A DNA stretch of 64,000 bases, from NCBI RefSeq assembly GCF_014489475.1, contig NZ_CP060820.1:2744001-2808000 (forward strand), given 5' to 3'. Below, piece by piece: positions 36,930 through 46,464 of this stretch (position 1 is the first letter of the stretch; every line of letters begins with the position of its first letter). The notes beneath the pieces are model-generated. The model saw only the letters and a list, made by a program, of their open reading frames with translations, was not told the origin of the DNA and searched no databases. Origin of the DNA: Lysobacter terrestris (GTDB lineage: Bacteria; Pseudomonadota; Gammaproteobacteria; Xanthomonadales; Xanthomonadaceae). The position numbers and the translations under genes are program-made.

Positions 36930-38147
36930 ATGACTTCCGCCCCGATCCAGGACTTCCACGCCTATCCCGACGCCGCGGGCCATTTCGGCCGGTTCGGCGG
37001 CCGGTTCGTCGCCGAGACCCTGATCGGCCCGTTGGAGCAACTGGCCCGCGCCTACGACGAAGCGCGGGTGGATCCCGCCTTCATCGCCGCCTTCGAGGAC
37101 GACCTGGCCCATTACGTCGGCCGGCCCAGCCCGATCTATCACGCGGAGCGCCTGAGCCGCGAAGTCGGCGGCGCGCGCATCCTGCTCAAGCGCGAGGACC
37201 TGAACCACACCGGCGCGCACAAGATCAACAACACCATCGGCCAGGCGCTGCTCGCCAGCCGCATGGGCAAGACCCGGATCATCGCCGAGACCGGCGCCGG
37301 CCAGCATGGTGTTGCCTCGGCGACGGTCGCCGCGCGCCTGGGCTTGGAGTGCGTGGTCTACATGGGTGCGACCGACATCGAGCGCCAGAAAATCAACGTC
37401 TACCGGATGAAGCTGCTGGGCGCGACGGTGGTGCCGGTGACCAGCGGCTCGGCCACGCTCAAGGACGCGCTCAACGAGGCGATGCGCGACTGGGTGACCA
37501 ACGTGCACGACACCTTCTACATCATCGGCACGGTGGCCGGCCCGGATCCGTATCCGCGCATGGTCCGCGACTTCAACGCCGTGGTCGGGCGCGAAGCGCG
37601 CGCGCAGATGTTGGCCGAATACGGGCGCCTGCCCGACGCGGTGACCGCCTGCGTCGGCGGCGGCAGCAACGCGATCGGCGTGTTCCATGCCTTCCTCAAC
37701 GACCGCGGCGTGCGCCTGGTCGGCGCCGAAGCGGCGGGCGAGGGCATCGCCACCGGCCACCACGCCGCGTCGCTCGCCGCCGGGCGGCCAGGCGTGCTGC
37801 ACGGCAACCGCACCTACGTGCTGTGCGACGACGACGGCCAGATCATCGAGACGCACTCGGTGTCGGCGGGACTGGATTACCCGGGCGTCGGCCCAGAGCA
37901 CGCCTTCCTGAAGGACAGCGGCCGCGCCGAGTACGTTGGCGTCACCGACGACGAAGCACTGGCGGCGTTCCACCAGCTCGCGCGCACCGAGGGCATCCTG
38001 CCCGCGCTCGAATCCAGCCACGCGATCGCGCAGGCGACCAAGCTGGCGCGCGAACTGCCGAAGGACGCCATCGTGCTGTGCAACCTGTCCGGTCGCGGCG
38101 ACAAGGACGTGCACACGATCGCCGGGCGCGAAGGCATCACCTTCTAG
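36930..38147 (+). CDS. trpB: tryptophan synthase beta chain
   Basis: This 405-residue PLP enzyme condenses indole with serine to tryptophan. The PLP lysine is Lys98 in [17 protein letters not shown], with [18 protein letters not shown] and the phosphate-binding [11 protein letters not shown]. Start ATG 36930 gives the usual length; a longer open frame upstream is antisense to the LysR gene. It is followed after 56 bases by trpA, the usual partner. Confidence 0.97.
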   Translation: MTSAPIQDFHAYPDAAGHFGRFGGRFVAETLIGPLEQLARAYDEARVDPAFIAAFEDDLAHYVGRPSPIYHAERLSREVGGARILLKREDLNHTGAHKINNTIGQALLASRMGKTRIIAETGAGQHGVASATVAARLGLECVVYMGATDIERQKINVYRMKLLGATVVPVTSGSATLKDALNEAMRDWVTNVHDTFYIIGTVAGPDPYPRMVRDFNAVVGREARAQMLAEYGRLPDAVTACVGGGSNAIGVFHAFLNDRGVRLVGAEAAGEGIATGHHAASLAAGRPGVLHGNRTYVLCDDDGQIIETHSVSAGLDYPGVGPEHAFLKDSGRAEYVGVTDDEALAAFHQLARTEGILPALESSHAIAQATKLARELPKDAIVLCNLSGRGDKDVHTIAGREGITF

Positions 38148-38203
38148 CTTCGCCGACATCAGACCAAAGCAGATCCCTTGCTTCGCCCGGGATGACAGGA
38201 TCA

Positions 38204-38995
38204 ATGACCCGCATCGACACCCGCTTCGCCCGACTCAAGGCCGCCAACCGCAAGGCCCTGATCCCGTTCATCACGGCCGGCGACCCTTCGCTCGAGGCCA
38301 CCGTTCCGGTGATGCACGCGCTGGCCGCGGCCGGCGCCGACGTCATCGAACTGGGCGTGCCGTTCTCCGATCCGATGGCCGACGGTCCGACGATCCAGCG
38401 CAGCTCCGAGCGCGCGCTCGCGCGCGGTGCGGGCCTCGCCTACGTGCTCGAGTGCGTGCGCGCCTTCCGTGCCGGCGATGCCGCCACGCCGGTCGTGCTG
38501 ATGGGCTACCTCAACCCGGTCGAGGTCCGTGGCGCCGAGCGTTTCGCCCGCGAAGCCGTTGCTGCGGGTGTCGACGGGGTGCTGCTGGTCGACCTGCCGC
38601 CGGAAGAAGCCGCGGACTATCGCGCCGCCTTCGCAACGCACGGGCTGGCGTTGATCCTGCTCGCCGCGCCGACCACCAGCGATGCGCGGCTGGCGACATT
38701 GGGCGCCCAAGCCAGCGGCTACCTCTACTACGTCAGCTTCGCCGGCGTGACCGGCGCCGACCGTCTGGACACCGCGGCCGCCACCGATCGCCTGCAGGCG
38801 ATCCGGGCCCGCAGCCCGGTCCCGGTGGCCGCCGGCTTCGGCATCAAGGACGCCGCCTCGGCGCGGGCGATGGCGCGGGAGGCTGACGGCGTGGTGGTCG
38901 GCAGCGCGCTGGTCGCGGCCCTGGACGGCAGCGCCGACCCGGTCGCGGCGGCCTCGGCCTTCCTGCGCCCGCTGCGCGAGGCGCTCGACGCCTAG
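38204..38995 (+). CDS. trpA: tryptophan synthase alpha chain
   Basis: This protein has 263 residues from ATG 38204; a shortly preceding ATG (38192) lies inside the spacer hairpin. A TIM barrel releases indole from indoleglycerol phosphate and channels it to TrpB. Catalytic Glu49 and Asp60 are in [17 protein letters not shown]. Later motifs [11 protein letters not shown] and [10 protein letters not shown] are typical. An AGGA Shine-Dalgarno site is 3 bases upstream of the chosen start. Confidence 0.97.
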   Translation: MTRIDTRFARLKAANRKALIPFITAGDPSLEATVPVMHALAAAGADVIELGVPFSDPMADGPTIQRSSERALARGAGLAYVLECVRAFRAGDAATPVVLMGYLNPVEVRGAERFAREAVAAGVDGVLLVDLPPEEAADYRAAFATHGLALILLAAPTTSDARLATLGAQASGYLYYVSFAGVTGADRLDTAAATDRLQAIRARSPVPVAAGFGIKDAASARAMAREADGVVVGSALVAALDGSADPVAAASAFLRPLREALDA

Positions 38996-39123
38996 CCCGG
39001 ACGCCGGTTTCGCGACGTTCACCACACTAAACCCGTGCCCGGGACCGCCCACGGGCGGGGCGGACCCCGCTCGCGCTAAACTGATCGTTCGCCATTAGCG
39101 CCTTGCAGGGGAACGACCAACGC

Positions 39124-40014
39124 ATGTCCTGGCTGAAGAAACTCATGCCCTCCGGCATCCGGACCGAATCCGGCGCGGCCAAGCGCCGCAGCGTGCCCGA
39201 GGGCCTCTGGGAGAAGTGCGACCGCTGCGGCGTCGTGCTGTACCGCCCCGAGCTCGAGGAGAACCTCGAGGTCTGCCCGAAGTGCAACTTCCACATGCCG
39301 ATCCGCGCCCGCGCGCGACTGGCCTCGCTCTTCGATCCTGACACCACCAGCGAGATCGGCGCCGCGCTCGGCCCGGTCGACGTGCTGAAGTTCAAGGACC
39401 AGAAGAAGTATTCCGACCGCATCAAGGCGGCGCAGAAGTCCACCGGCGAGCGCGACGCGCTGGTCGCCATGCAGGGCAAGCTGAAGGACCGCGACCTGGT
39501 CGCCGCGTCGTTCGACTTCGCCTACATGGGCGGCTCGATGGGTTCGGTCGTCGGTGAGCGCTTCACCCTCGCGGCCGAACGCGCGGCCGACATCGGCTGC
39601 CCCTTCGTGTGCTTCTCCGCCAGCGGCGGCGCGCGCATGCAGGAAAGCCTGTTCTCGCTGATGCAGATGGCCAAGACCTCCGCGGCGCTCGCGCGCCTGC
39701 GCGCCAAGGGCCTGCCGTACATCTCGGTGATGACGCATCCGACCACCGGCGGCGTGTCCGCGTCGTTCGCGATGCTCGGCGACATCAACCTGGCCGAGCC
39801 GGAAGCCCTGATCGGCTTCGCCGGTCCGCGCGTGATCGAGCAGACCGTGCGCGAGAAGCTGCCGGAAGGCTTCCAGCGTTCCGAGTTCCTCGTCGATCAC
39901 GGCGCCGTCGACCAGATCTGCGACCGCCGTGAAATGCGCGACCGCCTGGCCCACCTGCTGGCGCTGATGATGAAGCAGCCGGAGCCGCAGGACGACAGCG
40001 AGGTCGCCGCTTGA
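39124..40014 (+). CDS. accD: acetyl-CoA carboxylase carboxyltransferase subunit beta
   Basis: This 296-residue subunit, with AccA, transfers carboxyl from biotin to acetyl-CoA in the first step of fatty acid synthesis. A zinc finger (Cys32, Cys35, Cys51, Cys54, in [19 protein letters not shown] and VCPKC) opens the protein. The carboxyltransferase core has [38 protein letters not shown] and [22 protein letters not shown] 39124 fits the family N terminus ([12 protein letters not shown]). A TAAACT box at 39077-39082 may be its -10. Its stop overlaps the glmM start. Confidence 0.97.
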   Translation: MSWLKKLMPSGIRTESGAAKRRSVPEGLWEKCDRCGVVLYRPELEENLEVCPKCNFHMPIRARARLASLFDPDTTSEIGAALGPVDVLKFKDQKKYSDRIKAAQKSTGERDALVAMQGKLKDRDLVAASFDFAYMGGSMGSVVGERFTLAAERAADIGCPFVCFSASGGARMQESLFSLMQMAKTSAALARLRAKGLPYISVMTHPTTGGVSASFAMLGDINLAEPEALIGFAGPRVIEQTVREKLPEGFQRSEFLVDHGAVDQICDRREMRDRLAHLLALMMKQPEPQDDSEVAA

Positions 40015-41372
40015 GCCGCCGTTACTTCGGCACCGACGGCATCCGCGGCCGGGTCGGCGACGGCCCGATCTCCGCCGACTTCGTCCTGCGCCTGGGCAAT
40101 GCCTACGGCCACGCCCTGACCAAGGCCTACGAAGGCCGCCGCGACTGGCGCAAGCCGCAGGTCATCATCGGCAAGGACACGCGCATCTCGAACTATATGT
40201 TCGAAGCCGCGCTGGAAGCCGGTCTGGTCGCGGCCGGTGTCGACGTGCAGCTGATGGGGCCGATGCCGACGCCGGCCGTCGCGCACCTCACCCATTCGAT
40301 GCGCGCCGACGGCGGCATCGTTATTTCCGCCTCGCACAACCCGCACTACGACAACGGCATCAAGTTCTTCTCCGCCGAAGGCGAGAAGCTCGACGACGCC
40401 ACCGAACTGGCGATCGAGGCCGCGCTGGACCAGCCGTTCCGCACGGTCCCGTCGGAGCAGCTCGGCAAGGCGTTGCGCACCCGCGACGCGCTGGGTCGCT
40501 ACATCGAACACTGCAAGGGCTCGGTGCCCAAGGGGTTCGACCTGGGCGGCATGCGCATCGCCATGGATTGCGCGAACGGCGCGACCTACCAGCTCGGCCC
40601 GCTGGTGCTGCGCGAACTGGGCGCGCGCGTCGATGCGATCGGCGTGGATCCCAGCGGCCTCAACATCAACGACGGCGTCGGTTCCACCCATCCGGAAACC
40701 CTCGCCGCGCGCGTCCGTGAAACCGGCGCCGACCTGGGCATCGCCTTCGACGGCGATGGCGACCGGGTGATGTTCGTCGATGGCGACGGCAACGTCTGCG
40801 ACGGCGACGACCTGCTGTACGTGCTCGCGCTCGACTGGAAGCAGAGCGGCCGCCTGGCCGGCCCGGTGGTCGGCACGCTCATGACCAACTACGGCCTGGA
40901 GCGCGCGCTGGCGCGCGAGGGCATCGGCTTCGTCCGCGCCAAGGTGGGCGACCGCTACGTGCACCAGCAGCTCGTCAGCCACGGCGGCGTCCTCGGCGGC
41001 GAAGCCTCGGGCCACATGCTGTGCCTGGACCGCAGCGGCACCGGCGACGGCATCGTCAGCGCGCTGCAGGTGCTGGAGGTGCTGCGTCGCAACGGCATCT
41101 CCCTGCAGGCGGCCTTGCAGGGGCTCGAGCGCGTCCCGCAGAAGACGGTGAACGTGCGCTACGCCGTGGGCGCGGCCAAGCCCGCAGAGGCGCCCTCGGT
41201 GCTGGCGGCCCTTGCCGACGCCCAGGCCGCCGTGGCCGGGCGCGGTCGCGCGTTCCTGCGCCCCTCCGGCACCGAGCCGGTGGTGCGGGTCACGGTCGAG
41301 GCCGACGATGCGGCACTGGTCGATTCCATCCTCGACAACCTCGCCACCGCCGTGCGCGCAGCGGCGGCCTGA
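40011..41372 (+). CDS. glmM: phosphoglucosamine mutase
   Basis: This 453-residue enzyme converts glucosamine-6-phosphate to glucosamine-1-phosphate for peptidoglycan and LPS. The start is a rare TTG that overlaps the accD stop (TTGA), so it should be translationally coupled. The phospho-serine is Ser108 in [17 protein letters not shown]. The metal loop is [15 protein letters not shown]; the sugar-binding GGEASGH and the C-terminal [17 protein letters not shown] also match. Confidence 0.96.
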   Translation: MSRRYFGTDGIRGRVGDGPISADFVLRLGNAYGHALTKAYEGRRDWRKPQVIIGKDTRISNYMFEAALEAGLVAAGVDVQLMGPMPTPAVAHLTHSMRADGGIVISASHNPHYDNGIKFFSAEGEKLDDATELAIEAALDQPFRTVPSEQLGKALRTRDALGRYIEHCKGSVPKGFDLGGMRIAMDCANGATYQLGPLVLRELGARVDAIGVDPSGLNINDGVGSTHPETLAARVRETGADLGIAFDGDGDRVMFVDGDGNVCDGDDLLYVLALDWKQSGRLAGPVVGTLMTNYGLERALAREGIGFVRAKVGDRYVHQQLVSHGGVLGGEASGHMLCLDRSGTGDGIVSALQVLEVLRRNGISLQAALQGLERVPQKTVNVRYAVGAAKPAEAPSVLAALADAQAAVAGRGRAFLRPSGTEPVVRVTVEADDAALVDSILDNLATAVRAAAA

Positions 41373-41429
41373 AGCCCTCGTCGCCACCGTTCCGGCACAG
41401 CCACTCCATCCGCACAGAACAGCCGACCC

Positions 41430-42365
41430 ATGAGCCAGATCCCGACCCTCGACATCCGTCGATTCGACACCGACCGCGAGGCGTTCGTCGCCGAACTCGG
41501 TGCGGCCTACCGCGAGTGGGGATTCGCCGGCATCCGCAACCACGGCATCCCGCAGGCATTGATCGACGGTTCCTACGACGTGTTCAAGCGCTTCTTCGCG
41601 CTGCCGGAGGAGGTCAAGCGCAAGTACCACGTCCCCGGCGGCGGCGGCGCGCGCGGCTACACACCGTTCGGCATCGAGACCGCGAAGGACTCCAAGTACT
41701 TCGATTTGAAGGAGTTCTGGCACGTCGGCCGCGAGATTCCGCGCGACTCCAGGCACGCCGCGGTGATGCCGCCGAACCTGTGGCCGGAAGAACTCCCGGA
41801 GTTCCACGAACTGGCCTACGGGCTGTACCAGGCGCTCGATGTACTGGGTTCGCGCGTGCTCAGTGCGTTGGCGCTGCACATCGGCCTGCCGGAGCGCTAT
41901 TTCGCCGACAAGACCGACTTCGGCAATTCGATCCTGCGTCCGATCCATTACCCGCCGATCACCACCGGCGACATTCCCAACGTCCGTGCCGGCGCCCACG
42001 AGGACATCAACCTGATCACGCTGCTGGTCGGTGCGAGCTCGGAAGGGCTTGAGGTGAAGTCGCGCAAGGGCGAGTGGGTGCCGTTCACCGCCGACGCCGA
42101 CACCATCGTGGTCAACATCGGCGACATGCTGCAGCGCCTGACCAACCACGTGTATCCGTCGACGACGCACCGCGTGGTGAACCCGCCGGGCGACAAGGCG
42201 CGCCAGCCGCGTTATTCCACCCCGTTCTTCCTGCACCCGAATCCGGATTTCCTGATCGACGTGCTGCCGTCGTGCATCACCCCCGACAATCCCAGCCGCT
42301 ATCCGGAAGCCATCACCGCGCACGGCTACCTGGAAGAACGTCTGGCGGAAATCAAGCTCAAGTAA
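41430..42365 (+). CDS. isopenicillin-N-synthase-like 2-oxoglutarate/Fe(II) oxygenase
   Basis: This 311-residue non-heme iron oxygenase has an N-terminal DIOX_N part (REWGFAGIRNHGIPQALID) and a C-terminal 2OG-FeII domain. The facial triad is His and Asp of GAHEDINLITLLVG (HxD) and the His of STTHRVVNPP, and the 2OG-binding Arg is in RQPRYSTPFFLHP. Substrates in this family range from beta-lactam precursors to flavonoids and hormones; none can be inferred here. It lies 57 bases after glmM and is followed by a converging, unrelated dioxygenase gene. Confidence 0.9.
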   Translation: MSQIPTLDIRRFDTDREAFVAELGAAYREWGFAGIRNHGIPQALIDGSYDVFKRFFALPEEVKRKYHVPGGGGARGYTPFGIETAKDSKYFDLKEFWHVGREIPRDSRHAAVMPPNLWPEELPEFHELAYGLYQALDVLGSRVLSALALHIGLPERYFADKTDFGNSILRPIHYPPITTGDIPNVRAGAHEDINLITLLVGASSEGLEVKSRKGEWVPFTADADTIVVNIGDMLQRLTNHVYPSTTHRVVNPPGDKARQPRYSTPFFLHPNPDFLIDVLPSCITPDNPSRYPEAITAHGYLEERLAEIKLK

Positions 42366-42477
42366 CGCCTGCTGATGCGGGACGGCCCACCGCTTCCCGC
42401 CAGAGCCGAGCTCGGCTGCTGCTGATTGGTTGGAGCAGAAGCGCAGCCGAGTAGGGGTGGCTCTGCAAGGTCAGTTG

Positions 42478-43155
42478 TCACGCCATCCAGAAAAACACCG
42501 CGGCCATCCGCTTCTTCTCAAGTGTCTGGCCCCAGTAGCCCGTCGCGCTGTGGATCAGGTTGGCGCGATACACCAGCAGGCGGTTGTAGCGGTACGGGAT
42601 CGCGACGTCCTCCGCGAAGGAGCCTTCTGCGACAAAGCGCGTCCCCAGTGCCTCCACCAGATTGTTGTGCGGAGGTTGCACGATATTGCCGCCACGCTGG
42701 CCGCCCGGCAGTCGCTGCCGATAGAAGCTGGTGCCGCAGTCGTCGGGGACGCCCGGATTGAGGTACAGCACGGCGGCATAACGGCACAAGGCGCGCGAAT
42801 CGGTATGCGGGCGCGGTTCGCATTCGTTGTAACCGACCACCTGCACGCAGTTGTGGTTGAGCGTGGCGCCGTCAGCGGCGGTTTCGACCCACAGCTTTGC
42901 CGCGCCGGTGGATTTCTTCACCCAGTCTTCCAGGTGCGTAAGCTCGGCCGGCTCCAGCGCTGGCATCGCGCGCAGGCCGGGCCAGCTCTCGGGTTTGTGC
43001 GGATAGCCTTCGTACCAGTCGGTGCGTGCCAGCAGTCGCGCGCGTACTTCATCGGCGTTCGACAGCGCGTTGTCCAGGATCCAGTAGTCGCGGCCTTCGG
43101 TCGGTTTGCGATACGGCAGGATGGGAAGTCGCGGGGCGGGGGAGCCAGGTTTCAT
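42478..43155 (-). CDS. 2OG-Fe(II) oxygenase-like protein (DUF6445 type)
   Basis: This 225-residue protein starts at ATG 43155 (MKPGSPAPRLPILPYRKP); the frame is open further upstream only as antisense to tpiA. It shows a distant 2OG-FeII oxygenase pattern: PRPHTDSRALCRYAAVLYLN (HxD) and a later NLIHSATGYWGQTLEKKRMA (His and basic residues). This is unlike the IPNS-type neighbour and is best placed in the DUF6445 group of dioxygenase-like proteins. Its substrate is unknown. It is divergent from tpiA, sharing the 102-base gap. Confidence 0.8.
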   Translation of the reverse strand: MKPGSPAPRLPILPYRKPTEGRDYWILDNALSNADEVRARLLARTDWYEGYPHKPESWPGLRAMPALEPAELTHLEDWVKKSTGAAKLWVETAADGATLNHNCVQVVGYNECEPRPHTDSRALCRYAAVLYLNPGVPDDCGTSFYRQRLPGGQRGGNIVQPPHNNLVEALGTRFVAEGSFAEDVAIPYRYNRLLVYRANLIHSATGYWGQTLEKKRMAAVFFWMA

Positions 43156-43257
43156 GCGGCAGCCGGCAGTGGTGGCGCGCCTATTCTGGCAGCCCATGGG
43201 CTGAGGAATGAGTCGCGGCGCGGTAAACTGCGCGCCTTTCGTATTCGAGGTTTGCCC

Positions 43258-44004
43258 ATGCGCCGCAAGATCGTCGCCGGAAACTGGAAGTTGCACGGCG
43301 ATCGCAAGTTCGCCCTCGAGCTCCTCGATGCCGTTGCCGCCGAGAACGCGCCGGCCGGGGTGGAGCGCATCATCCTGCCGCCGCTGCCGTACGTGGGCGA
43401 GCTGGTCGAACGCTACCAGGGGCGCGGCCTGCAGTTCGGCGCGCAGGACGTCAGTGCGAACCAGAAGGGCGCCTACACCGGCGAGGTGTCGGCCGCGATG
43501 CTGGTCGATGTCGGTGCGCGCTACGGCCTGGTCGGCCATTCCGAGCGTCGCCAGCACCACCACGAGAGCAGCGAGGCGGTGGCGCGCAAGTTCTTCGCCG
43601 CCAAGGCCGCCGGGCTGGTGCCGATCCTGTGCGTCGGCGAAACCCTGGGCGAGCGCGAGAGCGGGCAGATGGAATGGCGCCTGCAGGAGCAACTGGCCCC
43701 GATCCTCGAACACGGCGCCGCGGCGGTGCAGGGCGCGATCATCGCGTACGAACCGGTCTGGGCGATCGGTACCGGCAGGACCGCCACGCCGGAACAGGCG
43801 CAGGAGGTCCACGCATTCATCCGTGGCGAAATCGCGCAATACGATGCTAGAATCGCTGGCTCGCTACCGATCCTGTACGGCGGAAGCGTGAAGGCCGACA
43901 ATGCCGCCGCGCTGTTCTCGCAGCCCGACGTCGATGGCGGCCTGGTGGGTGGGGCCTCGCTGGTCGCCGCCGACTTCAACGCCATTGTCGCTTCGGCGGC
44001 ATAA
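43258..44004 (+). CDS. tpiA: triosephosphate isomerase
   Basis: This 248-residue TIM-barrel enzyme interconverts dihydroxyacetone phosphate and glyceraldehyde 3-phosphate. Active-site residues are visible: Asn9 and Lys11 in VAGNWKLHG, His94 in LVGHSERR, Glu165 in AYEPVWAIGTG, and the phosphate loop LPILYGGSVKADN. The start is ATG 43258 after a TAAACT -10-like box (43233-43238). It is followed 19 bases later by secG, the common tpiA-secG pair. Confidence 0.97.
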   Translation: MRRKIVAGNWKLHGDRKFALELLDAVAAENAPAGVERIILPPLPYVGELVERYQGRGLQFGAQDVSANQKGAYTGEVSAAMLVDVGARYGLVGHSERRQHHHESSEAVARKFFAAKAAGLVPILCVGETLGERESGQMEWRLQEQLAPILEHGAAAVQGAIIAYEPVWAIGTGRTATPEQAQEVHAFIRGEIAQYDARIAGSLPILYGGSVKADNAAALFSQPDVDGGLVGGASLVAADFNAIVASAA

Positions 44005-44023
44005 CTTTTCGGATTCCCCCACG

Positions 44024-44476
44024 ATGCTGTTGTTCCTCAACGTCATCTATGTGCTGATCGCGATCGCGATGATCGCGCTGATCCTGATGCAGCGCGGCGC
44101 GGGTGCGCAGGCGGGCTCGGGTTTCGGCTCGGGCGCGTCGGGCACGGTGTTTGGCTCGCGCGGCGCTTCGAACTTCCTGTCGAAGTCGACCAAGTGGCTG
44201 GCCATTGCCTTCTTCGTCATCAGCCTGTTCATGGCCTGGAACGCCAGCAACGGCAACCGGGCCGCCAGCGGACCGGCAGCGGCCGAGCAGGGCGGCTTGA
44301 TGTCGGAAGTCCCGGCAGCCCCGGCAGCGCCCGCTCCGGGCAGCGCCACGGTTCCGACCGCTCCGGCTCCGGCCACGACGGTTCCCGCGGCGCCGGCAAA
44401 CAGCGCGGCGCCGGCGAATCCCGAGCCGGCCACGCAGCAGCAGCCAGCTCCGGCACAGCCCGCCTCTGGCGGTTAA
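44024..44476 (+). CDS. secG: preprotein translocase subunit SecG
   Basis: This 150-residue inner-membrane protein has the SecG fold: two helices (about residues 3-22 and 57-76) around LILMQRGAGAQAGSGFGSGASGTVFG. SecG helps the SecYEG channel export proteins. It is longer than typical SecG (about 110) because of a C-terminal Ala/Pro-rich, low-complexity tail of about 70 residues, likely flexible and cytoplasmic or periplasmic. It lies just upstream of the tRNA-Leu gene. Confidence 0.92.
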   Translation: MLLFLNVIYVLIAIAMIALILMQRGAGAQAGSGFGSGASGTVFGSRGASNFLSKSTKWLAIAFFVISLFMAWNASNGNRAASGPAAAEQGGLMSEVPAAPAAPAPGSATVPTAPAPATTVPAAPANSAAPANPEPATQQQPAPAQPASGG

Positions 44477-44594
44477 ACCGGGTAAACGCGGTACCATATG
44501 CATCTTTCAAGCCCGGCATGGAGTAGCCGGGTGCCGGTCGGCGTCGATGTTTTGGCGGCGGGCGGAACGGTCGGGAAGGCCGGACGTTTTTCAA

Positions 44595-44679
44595 GCCCAG
44601 GTGGCGGAATTGGTAGACGCACTACCTTGAGGTGGTAGCGACTTAGGTCGTGGGGGTTCGAGTCCCCCCTTGGGCACCA
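44595..44679 (+). tRNA. tRNA-Leu (anticodon GAG)
   Basis: The 85-base cloverleaf begins GCCCAGG and ends with an encoded CCA. The D loop is AATTGGTAGACG. The anticodon stem CTACC/GGTAG encloses loop TTGAGGT with anticodon GAG (reads CTC). A long variable arm (CGAC TTAG GTCG) and the T arm GGGGGTTCGAGTCCCCC confirm a class II tRNA. It lies between secG and nuoA. Confidence 0.95.
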
Positions 44680-44684
44680 AACTT

Positions 44685-44718
44685 CTGAAGGGGTTCGCAC
44701 TGCGTGCGGCCCCTTCAG
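44685..44718 (+). other. hairpin between tRNA-Leu and nuoA
   Basis: CTGAAGGGG (44685-44693) pairs with CCCCTTCAG (44710-44718), with an inner CGCAC/GTGCG stem. It starts five bases after the tRNA CCA and lies 72 bases before nuoA. There is no T run after it, so it may act in tRNA 3' processing or in the nuo leader rather than as a terminator. Confidence 0.6.
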
Positions 44719-44790
44719 CGTAAGCAACAACGGCACCCAGATGCCGAGCCAACGCCGCTTCAGCAAGCGGCATCAGCCGAGAGAACGCGA

Positions 44791-45147
44791 GTGCTGGCCG
44801 AATACCTGCCGACCCTGCTGTTCCTGATCGTCGCCGGCGGCATCGGCGTCGCCCTGCTGGTAGTGGGCCGCCTGCTCGGCCCCCAGCGCCCCTCCGTCGA
44901 GAAGCTCTCGCCGTACGAATGCGGTTTCGCCGCGTTCGAGGACGCGCGCATGCAGTTCGACGTGCGCTACTACCTCATCGCCATCCTGTTCATCGTCTTC
45001 GATCTGGAAATCGCCTTCGTCTTCCCATGGGCGCTGGTGTTCCGCGAGCTCGGTGTGTTCGGGCTCATCGAAATGGGCGTGTTCCTCGCGCTGCTGGTGA
45101 TCGGTTTCGTCTACGTGTGGAAGAAGGGCGCGCTCGAATGGGAGTGA
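44791..45147 (+). CDS. nuoA: NADH-quinone oxidoreductase subunit A
   Basis: This 118-residue membrane subunit of complex I starts at GTG 44791 ([18 protein letters not shown]), as in relatives. Three helices are seen. The family motifs SPYECGF and [22 protein letters not shown] are intact. It opens the complete nuo operon; the TGA stop overlaps the nuoB start region by 10 bases. Confidence 0.95.
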   Translation: MLAEYLPTLLFLIVAGGIGVALLVVGRLLGPQRPSVEKLSPYECGFAAFEDARMQFDVRYYLIAILFIVFDLEIAFVFPWALVFRELGVFGLIEMGVFLALLVIGFVYVWKKGALEWE

Positions 45148-45710
45148 TCCAGACTGTCTCGGGCCTGATGCACAACCCGCTGCCGGAAGGGCGGCTGGAT
45201 GACCTGCTGTTGCCCGAAGACCAGAACCCGGTGATGCAGCAGGGCTTCGTCACCACCAACCTCGACACGCTGTGGAACTGGGCGCGTACCGGTTCGATGT
45301 GGCCGATGACCTTCGGCCTGGCCTGCTGCGCGGTCGAGATGATGCATGCCGGCGCCGCGCGCCTGGACCTTGACCGCTACGGCGTGGTGTTCCGCCCGTC
45401 GCCGCGCCAGTCCGACGTGATGATCGTGGCCGGCACCCTGGTCAACAAGATGGCCCCGGCGTTGCGCAAGGTCTACGACCAGATGCCCGACCCGAAGTGG
45501 GTGATCTCGATGGGCAGCTGCGCCAACGGCGGCGGCTACTACCACTACTCGTATTCCGTGGTGCGCGGCTGCGACCGCATCGTGCCGGTCGACATCTACG
45601 TGCCGGGTTGCCCGCCGACCGCCGAAGCGCTGGTCTACGGCATCCTGCAACTGCAGAAGAAGATCCGCCGCGGCACCAACTTCGGCGACAACAAGCAGGG
45701 CGTGCGCTGA
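45138..45710 (+). CDS. nuoB: NADH-quinone oxidoreductase subunit B
   Basis: This 190-residue peripheral subunit carries the N2 4Fe-4S cluster that hands electrons to quinone. Ligands are visible: the tandem Cys63-Cys64 in [11 protein letters not shown], Cys128 in [12 protein letters not shown] and Cys158 in [11 protein letters not shown]. The ATG overlaps the nuoA 3' end by 10 bases. One base separates it from nuoC. Confidence 0.97.
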   Translation: MGVIQTVSGLMHNPLPEGRLDDLLLPEDQNPVMQQGFVTTNLDTLWNWARTGSMWPMTFGLACCAVEMMHAGAARLDLDRYGVVFRPSPRQSDVMIVAGTLVNKMAPALRKVYDQMPDPKWVISMGSCANGGGYYHYSYSVVRGCDRIVPVDIYVPGCPPTAEALVYGILQLQKKIRRGTNFGDNKQGVR

Positions 45711-45711
45711 C

Positions 45712-46464
45712 ATGGAAACCGCATCCTCCTTCGCCGAACGCCTGCGCGCGCGCTTTCCCGAAGCGCTGGTCACCGTCGCCGAACCGCGCGGTGAAGTGAC
45801 GATCGACGTCGCCGCGAGTGCATGGCTGTCGGCCGCACAGGCGCTGCGCGACGAATTCGGTTTCGAGCAGTGCGTCGACGTCAGCGGCGTCGACTACCTG
45901 GGTTACGGCAGCGACGAATGGGACGTCGACGTCTCCAGCGAAGGCTTCAGCCGTGGCGTGCAGGGGCGCAACGTCGGTCGCTTCAAGTACGGCGAAGCCC
46001 CGAGCCAGCAGCTGCCCGAGCCGCGCGGCGAAGGCCCGATGGTGACGCCGGAGCGCCGCTTCGCCGCCGTCGCGCACCTGCTGTCGTACCAGCACAATCA
46101 GCGCGTGCGCCTGCGCACGTTCGCCGAGAACGACGATTTGCCGGTCGTGGCTTCGCTGACCCCGGTGTGGGCTGGTACCAACTGGTTCGAGCGCGAAGCC
46201 TTCGACCTGTACGGCATCGTCTTCGAAAGCCATCCGGACCTGCGCCGCATCCTGACCGACTACGGTTTCGTCGGTTATCCGTTCCGCAAGGATTTCCCGC
46301 TGATCGGCAACGTCGAAGTGCGTTACGACGCCGAGAAGAAGCGCGTGGTGTACGAGCCCGTTTCGATCGACCCGCGCGTGGGCGTGCCGCGCGTGATCCG
46401 CGACGACGCGCGCTATGAAACCGCCGCCGGCGAAGCTGCGCAGAAGGCGGAGGTGAAGAAGTGA
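45712..46464 (+). CDS. nuoC: NADH-quinone oxidoreductase subunit C
   Basis: This 250-residue peripheral subunit (30 kDa type) has the signature [20 protein letters not shown] and [13 protein letters not shown]. It is not fused to nuoD, unlike E. coli nuoCD. The stop overlaps the nuoD GTG start as GTGA. Confidence 0.95.
   Translation: METASSFAERLRARFPEALVTVAEPRGEVTIDVAASAWLSAAQALRDEFGFEQCVDVSGVDYLGYGSDEWDVDVSSEGFSRGVQGRNVGRFKYGEAPSQQLPEPRGEGPMVTPERRFAAVAHLLSYQHNQRVRLRTFAENDDLPVVASLTPVWAGTNWFEREAFDLYGIVFESHPDLRRILTDYGFVGYPFRKDFPLIGNVEVRYDAEKKRVVYEPVSIDPRVGVPRVIRDDARYETAAGEAAQKAEVKK

Noticed and set aside
39897-42323. 808-codon minus-strand frame over glmM and the IPNS-like gene
   Set aside because: Antisense to two clear enzymes; composition is Val/Arg/His/Gln-rich with no motif.
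44473-44531. Terminator for secG (CCCGGC/GCCGGG hairpin at 44512-44531)
   Set aside because: Only six base pairs with an 8-base loop and no T run, so it was not listed.
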